Notes: generated by a model not told the origin, from the letters alone. DNA of 64,000 nucleotides from Rhynchopus sp. YZ270_cl-10 (GCA_964035575.1 OZ037896.1:1116001-1180000), one strand, 5' to 3'; counted from the first letter of the stretch, positions 28,501-39,414 are shown. Made by a program: numbers and translations.

Positions 28501-29138
28501 TCTTCTTCCACTCTGTCAACGAATCCCTCATGGACGGCCACGGCGGGCGTGCAACCAACCACTCACTCTGGCTCTCCTACTCAGAAGTCTACTTCAAACT
28601 CTTCAACAGTGGCTACCCAACCCTCATGGCCGATTGTGGCTCCGTCGCTGTCTATTTCTTTTCGGTTTTCCACCCCTCCCTAGGGCAGTTTGTTACCGGA
28701 GTGGGAGTGCCGATTCTTGCGTTGCTCACAATATCGCTGTTCATCTCATTGCCTGGGGTGTTGACCCATGCATTGCCGATGATTGTTTTGTATTCATGGT
28801 TGTGGGTGCCGTTCTTCTTTGTGGTTGTCGTTGTGATGCGATTTGTCAGGGATAAATTTCAGCCTGCAGTGCCGCAGGTACAAGAAGCGAGGCTCTATGA
28901 TATGCGATACTTCAAAAAGCACCACAAAAAATACCTCATATTAAGTGGTCTATTCTACCTCTCGTTCCGGGTCGCTATGGAGCTTATTGCAGTTATTTTT
29001 CTCCAAACCAACTTCAACTATGGGGTGCTGCTCTATGGTGGAAAGCCCTACTTTGCCACGATCGTTGAGGAGTTTCAGATGCGGCAGGCAACCTGCCTGT
29101 GGGAGCTTGGTGTGCGTGCCATCAGCTTCTTCGTCTAA
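25560..29138 (+). CDS. Large polytopic membrane protein, unrecognised (1192 residues)
   Basis: MMREALFFVLFCTLLHLVGG is a signal peptide. Residues 25-195 form a cysteine-bearing extracellular or lumenal domain with N-glycosylation sites (for example NVS and NTS). A transmembrane helix follows at about 201-218 (GAGIVVFLLVCILLNYSL). Residues 230-700 are Ser/Pro/Thr-rich, low-complexity and likely cytoplasmic. Two compact segments look like small beta barrels: EILEISVDAKGHRAQCHFQ near 700 and a second near 840-940. The last 220 residues carry about five hydrophobic helices. The gene has no visible intron. I know of no family with this layout; a receptor, transporter or channel-like role would be guesswork. 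Confidence 0.75.
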   Translation: MMREALFFVLFCTLLHLVGGEGAAGETTSGSVWWTWYEPDTDCEGTPQHLEWTRSSECISSALLPLDDPLRRASVHLLGSPYDVAVSCYDPTSETNYNPNDDFVIIQFFATSNAQCDTVRHTLLLKEPSECSKNVSLAIIGDDPDNTSVPITYYDTAFEASKHIREIEGYVADVVLKDARFFCSRCNWMFFKEAAPPYFLQGAGIVVFLLVCILLNYSLQDKVDKWVKTLPSKLCCGAKREADEVGALVEVLPSIVEPPRSGHEAMAASGASCSEAWERCYSTVTPATPAREHLATPLLRNLSGVPSESMGSSLFSLIRSPTAATSATTRVASSGAAGGTPPLASPPHGPAERAGHSLVRSSAALRAACRGTAMAPPVLGSGWRGGCGVGGGFGGSCGGGGGCSQNEPKMCSESSLGRRNSAHTSLLTPAPTSTPLPQSRKMQEGDDDLSPHIGLLCITSPTADPLHTLTHAEVGLQLSPDMNPTVSTPLRARTTGFPQGSFSLPKTYSEKNLGDNGKAAKRVSLLTPCTPLLSDPASSPLPFTQMLSSLAPAVPVEAQRSASFSPATVRLPELTSPALSVHPLTPMLGLHTSLRVPSCFDLEDTVAAPGRLYAPPPDVVTSYHEHSAPSDQMDSPYTLYSPTGQSSLLASPTSEEQGSGCDEVRGPRVVTLPEDTASCRDKASLEGFAMKGLLGQYAEILEISVDAKGHRAQCHFQEPLVWVRHSEVLEQNREVHTPQSFRGIRHSMQFGAESPLGGASPKGVRANPLTVSFPEQESEFPSDMLSLLRHDAENVEGEEEGDVVVPAKLYHATPEFLASLPRVESPEDCAFFDEKFANDAIVLKTVAGWSILQLPSSVVWLLHKDLNAVSTCGARYVRVVGKAEFKSKCSPWHEWWGDFELCVGKVERVEAVNGVVNCVVAFKGSATLTIPATCLTRCSQAEHDRDFFLSPQKVTHRTMMAVFVASAPILLALKGAFLLYFFFHSVNESLMDGHGGRATNHSLWLSYSEVYFKLFNSGYPTLMADCGSVAVYFFSVFHPSLGQFVTGVGVPILALLTISLFISLPGVLTHALPMIVLYSWLWVPFFFVVVVVMRFVRDKFQPAVPQVQEARLYDMRYFKKHHKKYLILSGLFYLSFRVAMELIAVIFLQTNFNYGVLLYGGKPYFATIVEEFQMRQATCLWELGVRAISFFV

Positions 29139-30511
29139 GAATATAACTGATTTTGCAAACAAAAAAATCCCTTTTCTGTGCACAGAGAAGGCCCCACCAA
29201 TAGAGGGAGGCTTTGGAGAAGAGACAGCCTTGCATCGTGCTGACAATGGTGATGGGAGAGGAGAATGCACGCATCCTCAGCGGGGGGGTCTGCTACTCTT
29301 CCTATATGGTGTTAGTGGAGGCTCAGTGCATCGGCGTCTTCCGAACTAACTTTTTGCAGGAGACTAAAGGAGATTAGAGGAGGCTACCCAATTTAGAAGG
29401 GGTTGGAGGGACAGTCGCAAGCTGAATGGATGGGAGTGGTAGGAAGAGGAGGAAGAGGAGGAGGGGGAAACTGCCAAACGCAGTGTTTTTTTTCACCCTT
29501 TTAAAGTTAAGAATTAACGTTGTAGTTGGGATGTGACGGGTGGTGTGTGTTGAAAAAAGCGGTTGAGAGTAGCACCTTCGAGTGGAATATTGACCCGGAT
29601 ATGTTTCCGTGGAAATATAAGCCTCTGTAGTGAACGAGGATTTTTTTCTGTTCTGTAAATATCCCAGCCCCCTTTTTCAGTGCCTGCGTCACAGAGGCGT
29701 TTGCACTTACTTTCATTTTTCTTTTCTCTTCTCTGGGTACCACTTTGAGTACAAGGAAACCCATCTCTCTCTAGGGGTGTGATTGTTACTACACCCAAAA
29801 ACCAAAAAAAAAAAAAAATATTCCCTTCCCCGCTTTGTTATACCCGTTTTTTGATCTGTGAGTTTTTCCCCCTTTGTTGTTGTTGTTGTTGTTGTTGTTT
29901 ACAGTTGACGTCCCCATATATGATGAGCCTAAGAGCATTGTGGAGCTTAGATTTCATTCATACATATTTTCTTCTCGTTTGTGTGCAGGTGAGGAAAATT
30001 CATCTTTTTTTTTTTGACGTCACAAAATTATCCAACACAACGTAACTCACAGGTTACAAAGTACATACCTACAACCAAGGGCGTGTCTTTCCGCTCGTTT
30101 CTCGTCATTTTACAACCACACCGCAACTTTTTTTTTATAAAATATACCGTGTCCACAGTCTATATGGGGTCCATTTATTAACGACCCCCCACCAAAAAGA
30201 AAAAGGGGCTCCACAGTTTTTTTTTTTTTCGGGTTTTGGGGGAAATTAGCGCCGATAGGTGCCCAAAACCACTCCAAAAACCATTTTCCCGGCTGGTTTT
30301 TTGGGGTAAATAAATCGATCTAGCAGACTCCATACAAAAAGTACCAACTTTTTAAGTACGGTCTAACTATTGATGTGTATGTGCACAAGAGGGGGGCACA
30401 TTCTTATCAGCCAAGTTTTTTCTTCTGTTTTATGTACACGGTATTTTATAAGAATAAAAGACTGCAGGCTCCTTAGTCTTTCCTCTCATCTCAACATCCT
30501 TTACGTTTTTA
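29139..30511. other. Intergenic, low-complexity
   Basis: Includes a TTG/GTT trinucleotide run (about 29875-29899) and a stem-loop at 29921-29957, in which CCTAAG and CTTAGATTTCATTC pair loosely like family H1. A family H2-like word GATGTGTATGTGCACAAGAG lies near 30371. No gene is supported. Confidence 0.45.
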
Positions 30512-30549
30512 CAAGGTGACTAAGCAAGAGCTTAGATTCATCTTATAAA
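30512..30549 (+). repeat. Hairpin repeat, family H1
   Basis: CAAGGTGACTAAGC, loop AAGA, then GCTTAGATTCATCTTATAAAC and a pyrimidine tail. The left and right arms pair over about 12 positions. Confidence 0.75.
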
Positions 30550-30697
30550 CCTTTCTTTCCCCCACTGGTAGCCATGATAATGCCATAATCCAACGTGAGA
30601 CCGATTATGGAAAATATGATGTGTTTGATAACTGATAGGGGTAATTCTTGCGCAGAATATGATGGCCCCGTGTTTGAGAACAGGTGTGAGTTATCCC

Positions 30698-30850
30698 TAC
30701 ACGACGAGACCCAGTGACAAGTGAAAATGACAAGTGGAAAAAGGTGACAAGTGAATGTAGGTAAAATGGCAAGTGAGTCACTTGTTATTTCGCTTGTAAT
30801 ATTTATGACATGTGTTTCACTTGTCACTTGTCACTGGGTCCCATCGTGTA
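30698..30850. mobile_element. Foldback element with TGACAAGTG words
   Basis: The left arm TACACGACGAGACCCAGTG and the right arm CACTGGGTCCCATCGTGTA are inverted copies. The interior repeats ACAAGTG and its complement several times. A 153-base non-autonomous foldback transposon is the likely reading. No clear target duplication. Confidence 0.6.
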
Positions 30851-31910
30851 ACAGTTGGAATATAGCCCCTGGTGGGGGCCCACTGGGGGGAGGTCACGTC
30901 ACAGCTGACTACCCGAGGGTCGTTTCTGTGTGTTCGAAAGCTGCTTCGTGGAACAACTCCTCAGCGTGCAACATTGCCTCAAATGTGTTTGTGAAAGAAA
31001 GCATTTGCCTTTCAATATTTCCCCCTATCTCTTCAAAAAAATGGTTTCTTTTCAGTATACAGATTTTTCCGTATCCGCAAAAGAGGTTGTCATGAACAGT
31101 TTTTGTTTTTGTTTTTTTTTTTTTTTTTTGTTTTTTTTTTTTGTAAACATAGTGGTGCCTTTCCCCCTCCTTGCGTTCTCATAGGGTCACTAAACATAGG
31201 AGATGTTAACATCGTTGCCAAAAAAAATGTTCCCATTTTGTGTTTTTCTCTTTCCTTTTTAAAGATGTGCGTACGTTTTTTTTTCTTCTCTTTACAGTAG
31301 GACAAGAAACTTGGCGACAAAAAAACTTGTCAAAAAATATTGGCGGATTTTGGAGGTTTTCTTGCAATTGGCGACTTTTTTGGTCCCCAATATTACTTGT
31401 CCTGCTGTATTTTTTATTTTTTACCATTCGATTTCTCTTTGGATCCTACCTTCTTGGTCCAGGATTCGTTCTATATGCAATTTATCGTTTTGCCAATGAA
31501 ATGCTCTCTGGGGGATTCGATAACCCCGCGGAGAACCAAAAATGCACTACCGTCCGCCGATGAACGGTGACGCGTTTAGCACTTTCAACTTCCCTTTGTT
31601 TGAAAATAAATAAGGAAAAATACAGTAAGACAACAAATGTCGGTAACAAAACCCTGCCGTTTTGAAATTCCAAAAATCCACCTGAGTTTTTACCCCCTCC
31701 GGTGTTTGTTGTGGTACTGTTTTTGCACGACACATCCTGTATGCGTTGTAACAAAGGAAATATTGTGACACTCTAGGGAATAAGGAGGGTGTACCGTCTG
31801 TAGTTTCTTAGCATTTTTTTTTTCTTTGGGTGGACATCAACCCCCCCCACAGTACACAATATAATCAAAAAACCAGCGCCGCTGCTCCGTATAAAGGTTC
31901 TGCTGCGTCG
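30851..31910. other. Intergenic
   Basis: T-rich low-complexity sequence with one H9 repeat (31550-31593). No gene. Confidence 0.45.
31550..31593 (+). repeat. Short repeat, family H9
   Basis: CGTCCGCCGATGAACGGTGA followed by CGCGTTTAGCACTTTCAAC. See 15091 for the family. Confidence 0.65.
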
Positions 31911-31920
31911 CAACCACCCT

Positions 31921-32061
31921 AATGGTGGCAGTATTGTGATGGGAGCCCATTGGAATACGCAAAAATACATCAAAATACATCACAATACACGATGTATTGT
32001 GATGTATTTTGATGTATTTTTGCGTATTCCAATGGGCTCCCATCACAATACTGCCACCATT
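31921..32061. mobile_element. Perfect palindromic foldback element (69-base arms, 3-base loop)
   Basis: From AATGGTGGCAGTATTG to CAATACTGCCACCATT the two 69-base arms are perfect inverted copies with the loop CGA at 31990-31992. The 9-mer CAACCACCC occurs at 31911-31919 and again at 32062-32070, a probable target-site duplication (one extra T sits between it and the left arm). The perfect arms mean a recent origin or active homogenisation. No coding capacity. Confidence 0.85.
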
Positions 32062-32070
32062 CAACCACCC

Positions 32071-32553
32071 CCCCTTCCCTTTGCGAAAGTAGTTTCTTGA
32101 TTCATTCGTGAGGAAGCATGAGAGCCTTCGGATATTTTTGTGGGTCAGTCGGAGTTGCCTGCACTAAAAAAAAACGTCACTTTTTTTTCACATACCAAAT
32201 CTATCTTTCTCAATTTTTGTCACCAGTAGAGGTGGACATGTACCTTTGCAAACCCAAAAAAACGCAGGCATGTTAACAACTTCACCTTTTTTTCCTCCTT
32301 CCCAAACACCGCTCCTTTGTGTTCCTCTTTGTGTGCTTAGCCTTCGGGCGACTGTGTGTACAGAACCCGTCCTCGGACAGGTGATTGTCGAAACTACAAA
32401 AAAAAAAAAAAAAAAAAACCGTGGCACCTTACAAACCTGAGCTCTGGATCCAATGAGCGGTTACACTAAAACCAGCATATTACTATAAAATGAATCTCAA
32501 AGTGTTTCATAAAATAAAAAAAACACAGAATATGTGTGAGAACATGGACTCGC
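32071..32553. other. Intergenic
   Basis: Contains a stem-loop region GCCTTCGGGCGACTG..GTACAGAAC near 32340 that resembles one at 57062 (GCCTTCGGGCAACTT..GTACAGAAC), and a run of A. No gene. Confidence 0.4.
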
Positions 32554-32555
32554 TA

Positions 32556-33494
32556 CAGTCCCGCCTCTAATTAGTGAATTTCTAATTTATAAATTCGACC
32601 AAATCTGAAAATATTTAATTAGCGACTTTATAAATTAGAACGTCGCTAATTAAGATTTTATAAATTACAGCTTGCCCACCCAAATCCCAGTCTAAATCTC
32701 TACCAGACTCTCTGCATCTTTCTCTCATTTTCGATCATCATGTCTGTCTCCACCACGGAATGAACAAAAAAATGACAGCAGGCTGTCCTCACTGCCCCGG
32801 AGATTGTCACCATCACAGACAACGACATGGCGGATGACAGAGAAGTTGAAAGTGCCAGCGCCTCACCGTTCATCGGCGGACGCAGGCACTGATGACAGAC
32901 CGCACGCTGATGTGATGGCGTGGTGGAATGACGCTCACCCAGGACGCCATATTCCTGCTCCCACCATCTCCAAGTACAACACCCACAAAAAGAGAGCGGT
33001 TCGTACTTCACCCAAGGCTCTTGTGAACCCCGAGGAGCTGAAGAGGTTTCTCAACCTTACGGGAATACCCGCAAGTTCGGCTGGGCCATAACAGCCAATC
33101 GATTTGCGTCGCTTGCGAGGGGGATGGTGGTGAAGACGAGGCGGGACACGCCTCGGTGTAACCGACTCCTGGTGTCCAGGTCTTTTCATCTCGTGGGTGA
33201 AATAGACCATAAATAGACCATATGGAGGCGAACGGCATGCGCGTACGCACCGTTTTTTACTTCCGTGTATCACTGATTACACACCTCCTTTTCCACATAT
33301 TCCTCCAACAGAACCCACACAAACCCCGTCGTCACTTGTGCAGGCAAAAAAAAATTTCGGCTCCGCCGGGGAAAATAAATTCAATAACTTATTAGTATTC
33401 CCCCGAAAAATAAATTAATTCACGACTTTATAAATTAGAACGTCACTAATTAGGATTTTATAAAATAAAACGTTATTAATAATAGGCGGGACTG
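32556..33494. mobile_element. Tc1/mariner-superfamily element, pogo-like, with TA duplication
   Basis: The ends CAGTCCCGCCTCTAATTAG and, inverted, CAGTCCCGCCTATTATTAA are each flanked by TA, as in pogo/Tigger-type elements (CAGT...ACTG). Subterminal direct repeats sharing CGACTTTATAAATTAGAACG occur at both sides. A + strand frame at 32804-33091 reads WWNDAHPGRHIPAPTISKY, like a transposase DNA-binding helix-turn-helix, but no DDE domain follows. It is therefore a non-autonomous derivative that keeps a piece of transposase N-terminus. Confidence 0.7.
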
Positions 33495-34099
33495 TAGGTG
33501 GTTTCTGTATTTTATTTTTTCTTCTTTTTTAATTTCCCCCCTCTCCCTCTCAACACATCAACAACAACCTCTGTGCGAATTTACTTCCTCCTTTTTTTTT
33601 TGCAAAACAAATTGCAATTCAACAAAAGATAGCGACGTTTTAGCAAAAACTACCTCTTCCTTTGTCTTCAGTCTTCGCCTGCATCCCAGAGGCGTTTGTA
33701 CTGTCAACTTCACCTTAAAAAAACACCAAACAAACAAACAAACAAACATATTAGCACAATCCCTGCAAAGGACATGCTAGACATAAAATACACACATTTT
33801 TATTCGTCTCATAGCTACAAAACAAAAATAACAAAAAAAAAAAAAAACAACTTCGTGCATAGCTCATCCTTGGGTGTTTCCATTAATACAACCAACTTTT
33901 CCAAAAAAAAAAAAAAAAATATCAGCAAAAATAACAAAAAAACAACTTCCTAAAAACACATTTAAACCCTCACAGCTGCGTGGAATATTGAGTTCCACAC
34001 ACACATCCCTTTTTCTTGTCCCCAGAGGTGGGGGGCATTTGGCCCCCCGAAAAAAAGGGGGAAAAAAAACCTCCCCCGTTTGTTTCCCACCCCTTTTAT

Positions 34100-34137
34100 A
34101 AGGTGACTAAGCATGAGAGACTTAGGTTCATCTTATA
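34100..34137 (+). repeat. Hairpin repeat, family H1
   Basis: AAGGTGACTAAGC, loop ATGAGAG, then ACTTAGGTTCATCTTATA and a T-rich tail. Confidence 0.75.
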
Positions 34138-34364
34138 TTTTTTCTTGTTTCAGTGGAGTGTATCCTATTATTACCTTCTATTCAGTAGAATGGTTAGTAT
34201 ATGAAACAATTGTTTCATTTTCTTCATGACACCTGATATAAGCCACCCCTCCTTCAATATGGTGCGGAACTACTTGGTTGGAGAGCTGGGGTTTTAAACT
34301 TTTTATTTTATTACCTTTTTTTTCAAAATAGAAAAAGGACTCTGCCACCTCCTACTGCAAATCA

Positions 34365-34448
34365 CTCCTTCTATTTGCTCTCTTTTAAGGATCCTGTGAA
34401 GAAAAACCGTGGCTATTATCTAGTGATAGTAGTCTATAATCAAACAAA
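34365..34448 (+). repeat. Stem-loop repeat, family H5
   Basis: Second full copy of the repeat at 14184, including AAGGATCCTGTGAAGAA and the TATC..GATAGTAG hairpin. Confidence 0.7.
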
Positions 34449-34583
34449 TTTTTTTTTTCAAAATATGGGCAAACCCCCTCCAGTACTGTGTCTAGTATTA
34501 TGGAATTGAGAGGTGTCTTTGTTGTTCCAGGATGTCCTTTTTTTTCCCCCCTTTCGACAACTGTCTTGCTTTTCTGACAATTT

Positions 34584-34618
<35 letters not shown>

Positions 34619-34742
34619 CCCCCCGTTTTTTTGATGAAACAATAAAAAAGTCAGTTACTTTTGTAACATCGACTTTAAATCTTATGTGCGATCCCCCAAA
34701 GACATTGCTTAAAGATGTGCACAGCGAAGCATATCTTTATCT

Positions 34743-37427
34743 TTACTGGGGGGGGCCGAATATAAGAAAGGGTATCTTATAATATGCGTAAGAATTAAGC
34801 GAAAATGAAGGTTTTAAAAAATTTAATTTAAATTTTTTAATTTAAGAAAGGGTATCTTATATTCAACTTTATTCAACTTAAACTACAAAACATAACCGAA
34901 TACCCGTGTTTCTACCAGTTTAAACGCCGGCATTTGCATTTCCGGAATCTGTCCGTCCAGTGGTGGGGTCAATTTGCAGAAATGGACAAGTTCTCGTTTT
35001 TGGTCAATTTCCGCAATACACAGTATACACAGTATACACAGTATACACAGTATACACAGGGGGGAAACTCACGTTGTGGGCGCCGCAGGCGCACGGTACG
35101 CGTCTTTCGGGATTTTTTTCCAGCCCCGTTCTGTGCGTTCTTTTGACTCAGCGAGTCGATTGCGTTCAACGGTGGGGTCACACATGGGTATGCAAGAGTG
35201 GAGGCGCGTCAACAGGGGGAGTGGAAAAACCTCAAGGTAAAAAAATGTTTTTATACACCACCCCTAAAAAAAGGGTATTATTTAGCAGTTTGTTAGCATT
35301 TTTTTTGATAAAACAACTTGTTGTCAATTCTAAAAAGATTGGAGGCAGCGCTGCAGGGCAAACAAAACGGATTGAAAAAAACAGAAGCTTGCTTGTTTTC
35401 TTTGAGTACTCAATTAACCACAACAACCGTACTTCAGTTTAACACATTTTTTCACCTTTTTGTTTTCCCGGCTTTGAGCGCACAAACAAAAGACCCGATC
35501 TTTTTTATCAGTGAAATTTGCTGGTTTTAGCCACACCAAACTAGCGATTCACATAAATTCACAAAAGTTCACAAAAATTCGCAACACCTGCACGAAACCT
35601 TCACAAACATTCACATAAATTCACAAAAAACCACACACCCGTGTATCACGTGTCTTTTCGCCTCGTTGCTTTATATTTGTGGGGTTTTTGGCCGGGAAAT
35701 ATGCATCGTCCAAAAAACACCGGCATTTGCATTTTTGGAATCCGTCCGTCCAGTAGTGGGGTCACTTTGCCAAAATGGACAAGTTCTTGGTACATACGCA
35801 GATACTTACACTGAGTGACTTCACCATCGTGTTGTCACTTAGCAAGCCAACATGGGAAAAGTGCGATGATGGGTCGGGGGTGGAAGCTTAACAAGGTAAT
35901 GGGTCTTGTGAGAGTGATTACAGCTGCATTTGCAACATGTAATAGAAAGTGAATGTACTCGTCGCTTGCACCGAAGCCTCCTTAAAAAAAAAGGAGGCAA
36001 TACACAGAAGTATCAATGGGAATATATCAACATCAAATAGCCAGCAACACAGCGCCGCAGGCGCACGGTACGCTACTTTTTTAGTTGTAGAGGGCAGCTG
36101 ATGATGGTGCAGATGTTCTGCATCGTCACTCAGTCCCCTTGTTTCGCTTTTTTGGGTATAAGCGAACGATGATGCAGGTCCTCTTTCCATTTGCCGAAAA
36201 CCTGCAGAAAGACGTCAGCATGCTGTCTCTGCAGAAAGACGAGATATGCCCTCCGAGACGAACAATTATTATTATTATTTTTTTTTAGATTTCCAAAATC
36301 TGTTCGCACGCATGACACTAAACAATAATTTTAATTGTGCTACCCTAAGAAAATAAGCTTTGGGCGTATGTGAGTTGCCCTTGGGACGCCCTAATATGTA
36401 CAGAGTCTTTAGATAAAGCTCAAAGTTTAATATAAGATACCCCTATCTTATATCACACATTCTCCGAAATTGCGTATCATTTTTCAGATTTTTCACTCAC
36501 TCGACCCAGATGCATATTTTTTATCGTCCGACCCCGGAATTGAACATTTCGAAACCGCGCTTTCAAAAGAAATAAAAATCTCAAAAAAATAAAAAAAATC
36601 TTTTCTTTGAAATCACCGCGAGAGTTAAATATAAGATACCCCTTTCTTATATTAGAGGTAAAAAGAAATGAAAAACGCCATTTTCCAACCCTTTCTTATA
36701 TTCGACCCCTTTTGGGGTGGCGACAAGGGGGGTCGGAACTGGGCAGTCACGAAAAATCACAAAGAATCATTTTTCTTCTTTGTGATTCTTTGCGACAGGT
36801 CGTGATTTTTTGTGATTTTTTATGATCTTTTGTGATATTTTGTGATCTTTTGTGATTTTTTGTGATTTTTTGTGATTTTTTGTGATCGGCATATTTTGAG
36901 ATGAGCTTTTTTTTGTCCCACTCTGGGTCTGTGTATGCTGTGTATACTGTGTAGGCGGAAATTGACCAAAAACGAGAACTTGTCCATTTCGGCAAATTGA
37001 CCCCACCACTGGCCGGACGGATTCCGGAAATGCAAATACCGCCGTTTAAAAGCTTCACCAACGAAAACAAAAAAATATTTTTCCAACACATGGATGCCCC
37101 AAAACGGCATGACAACTGGTAGAAAACACGGTAGGGAATCGGTTATGCAGCCACGCCGAAAAAGTTCAATTTTAAGCGAAACTTACACACACTTACATAC
37201 AACTGAGCACAACTGAGCATTACTGAGCACAATTACAGCACAATTACAGCGGCCCAAAACGGTTCACTTTTGTGATTTTTCGTGATTTTTTGTGAATTTT
37301 TGTGATTTTTTGTGATCGACAGAATTTGAAAATATTTTTTGTGAATATTTTTTTCCACACCCCCCCTGTCGCCACCCCAGCCTTTCTTATATTCGACCCC
37401 TTTCTTATATTCGCCCCCCCCCAGTAA
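34743..37427. mobile_element. Nested inverted-repeat complex (about 2.7 kb)
   Basis: TTACTGGGGGGG followed by CCGAATATAAGAAAGG on the left is mirrored by CCTTTCTTATATTCG..CCCCCAGTAA on the right. Long inner arms also mirror each other: about 34880-35055 against 36930-37165 (sharing GGGGTCAATTTGC and ATGGACAAGTTCTCG words). Another direct copy of that segment is near 35722-35790. Inside are arrays of TACACAGTAT (35015-35060), TTTTTGTGAT (36800-36890 and 37262-37318), and palindromes such as AATATAAGA..TCTTATATT near 36632. GGGGTGGCGACA near 36714 is inverted near 37368, suggesting an element within an element. No transposase is recognised. Confidence 0.6.
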
Positions 37428-39357
37428 TGTTTTCCATTTTTCTTCTCCTCCATATTTTTTCACATATTTTTTCCCCAACAAATATTGGATGTATCTTTGT
37501 AGAGAACGTCCTTTTGTACTTTCTCTTCTTTGGTTTGAAAGTATATGAAAACTAATTTCATTTTGTTTTCGTTTTGTTTTCGTTTTGTTTTCGTAGCTTT
37601 TTTTTTTTTTTTTTTGTAGATTCTTTTTTTTTGTTCAGTCCTCAAGGGGTACGAAAACACCTATCTGCAGGAATCCGCAGCGTTCTACCAAAAAAAAAAA
37701 AAAACTGCAAATTGTGTTTCTGCAAATACTGTGATCCGGGAAAAACTACCTTACCCAGAAACATGCCCCCCCTAGGAAAAGAAAGCAGCGCCATAAACGG
37801 TTGTCACCTCATTTTTCCTTGATGCAGATGGGGGAAGAGGGGAAGAGGGGGAGGTGTGTGTTTCCCAGCCCACCTGTGTGCTACTCCTTGTGTTGACCTT
37901 ATTTTGTAATGTGATGTGAAATAAATGGATTGGTGGGTCGGAACCAGACGGGGAGAAGTACGAGGAATTTTGGTGTTCCGATCACGGTATCTTTCCTTGA
38001 GTGAACTTGAGGTGGATGGGGAAAAAAAAATTAGCTTCCCTTTTTGTTTGCAAACAAAAACAAAAACAAAACAAGAGCAAGCAAACATATCAAAATTTTC
38101 ATTTAAAAAATATCCCATTCAATTCCCTTTTGTTGTGTGAGAACGATGCGACCTTTTTTGTTTCTTCTTCCAAAATTATTATTTTTAAAGCTGTGTTCAG
38201 CCTCATGTGTGCTGTACGAGAGACTTCGCTCTTTCAATTTTTCCTCTTTTCAAAAAAAAAAATTTTTTTTTTTTTTTTCCTCTTTTTCTTTTTGATCCCC
38301 GGAGGGCATATCAGATGTTAACTTCGAAAAAAAAATGGATGTGGGACAGCACGATTCGGGTCCACCCAAAGGTGTTTCGGTCACACACCAAGGTACACTG
38401 TCGTGAAGGCTTTGTATTTCTAATAAAACTCATTATTCTTTTGTATTTGGCCTCAGCTTTTTTAGTTGCTTTTTGTGTTTTTTTTTAAATACTTCCTCAC
38501 AAGCCACAATACACAGCGGAGCTGTTGAAACCGCTCAAACGTACAACAGTTTTTGCGAAGTTCCCGTGTTGCACTGTCTGTGAAGCCATTGAGATCCCAA
38601 CCTTCTACCTTCGAGCTGTGTTATGATAATTATGTTATCTTTTTTAAAGTTATTTTTTTTTGTCTTTTTCCCCCCTTTTCTTGAGATTCATTTACTGTAA
38701 TGCCCACGTAACTAACAACCCAATTTGCGATAATACCGGGCATTGGTATTGTATGTATGATAGCAATTCAACCACCTACCTGGTTTTGGCCCAGTACAAC
38801 TTCTGCCAAACACCGCCAAACTCGGTGTCAAAATCGGGTGGATTACCCCCCCTTTGTTTTTTTATCGAATATTCCCTGCCATATCTTCAGAAAATAAAGT
38901 TTTTTTTTTCAAGTGCAAGAACCCTCACCTCTTGGTGTGGGGTGATTTGGGTGGTACAATAGAAAAGGGTATAGTGGAGCACCAGGTATAGTGGAGCACA
39001 CTCTGAGGGTGGCTACACTAATACAAACCAAGTTTTCTAAAAAAAAGGTACGTAGGCCTGTCAAGGCAATTGTCAATACCATCCAAAAAAACACAACAAA
39101 AAAAACTAAAAACTAAAACAAAATAGTGGAGCTCATCCTTGGGGTTACACTAGTACGACAAAGGTTTCAAAAAAAAGAAACACGTGCATGACCCGTTCGC
39201 GGGGATGCACGTTGTCAAAGTTTTCAAATAAAAAAATATTGTAACCCGATATGGTTATTCCCTATTCTCTCTTCTCTTTACATTTTTTTTTTTTTTTTTT
39301 TTTTTTTTTCACTGTAACCTACCATGGTACATTTTACATTGCTCTTATGGTTTATTT
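37428..39357. other. Gene-poor intergenic region
   Basis: T and A homopolymers, an H3 repeat (38336), and stem-loop words CACGTGCAT..ATGCACGTTG near 39180. A long T run lies near 39280-39309. No gene or RNA is supported. Confidence 0.45.
38336..38432 (+). repeat. Hairpin repeat, family H3
   Basis: GGATGTGGGACAGCACGATT, then CACCAAGGTACACTGTCGTG, then AAGGCTTTGTATTTC. Same order of blocks as the copies at 44988 and 57598. Confidence 0.65.
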
Positions 39358-39394
39358 AGATGTGTGCGCACGAGAGGTACATTCATCTTTCAAG
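39358..39394 (+). repeat. Hairpin repeat, family H2
   Basis: AGATGTGTGCGC, loop ACGAGAG, then GTACATTCATCTTTC. The arms pair as GATGTGT with ACATTCATC (imperfect). Relatives lie near 40500, 40926, 57184 and 57695. Confidence 0.55.
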
Positions 39395-39414
39395 TTTTTT
39401 TTATTTTATATCCA

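Larger units (their letters stand above)
33495..34742. other. Intergenic with hairpin repeats and a GT run
   Basis: Contains H1 (34100) and H5 (34365) copies listed separately, a GTGTGT tract around 34584-34618, a family H2-like hairpin near 34711-34742 and many homopolymers. A word GCTCATCCTTGGGTGTTTCC near 33861 is shared with 39132. No gene. Confidence 0.45.

Noticed and set aside
39240-39310. Long T run as a telomeric or centromeric signal
   Set aside because: A simple homopolymer within ordinary intergenic DNA; no telomere-type repeat is present.
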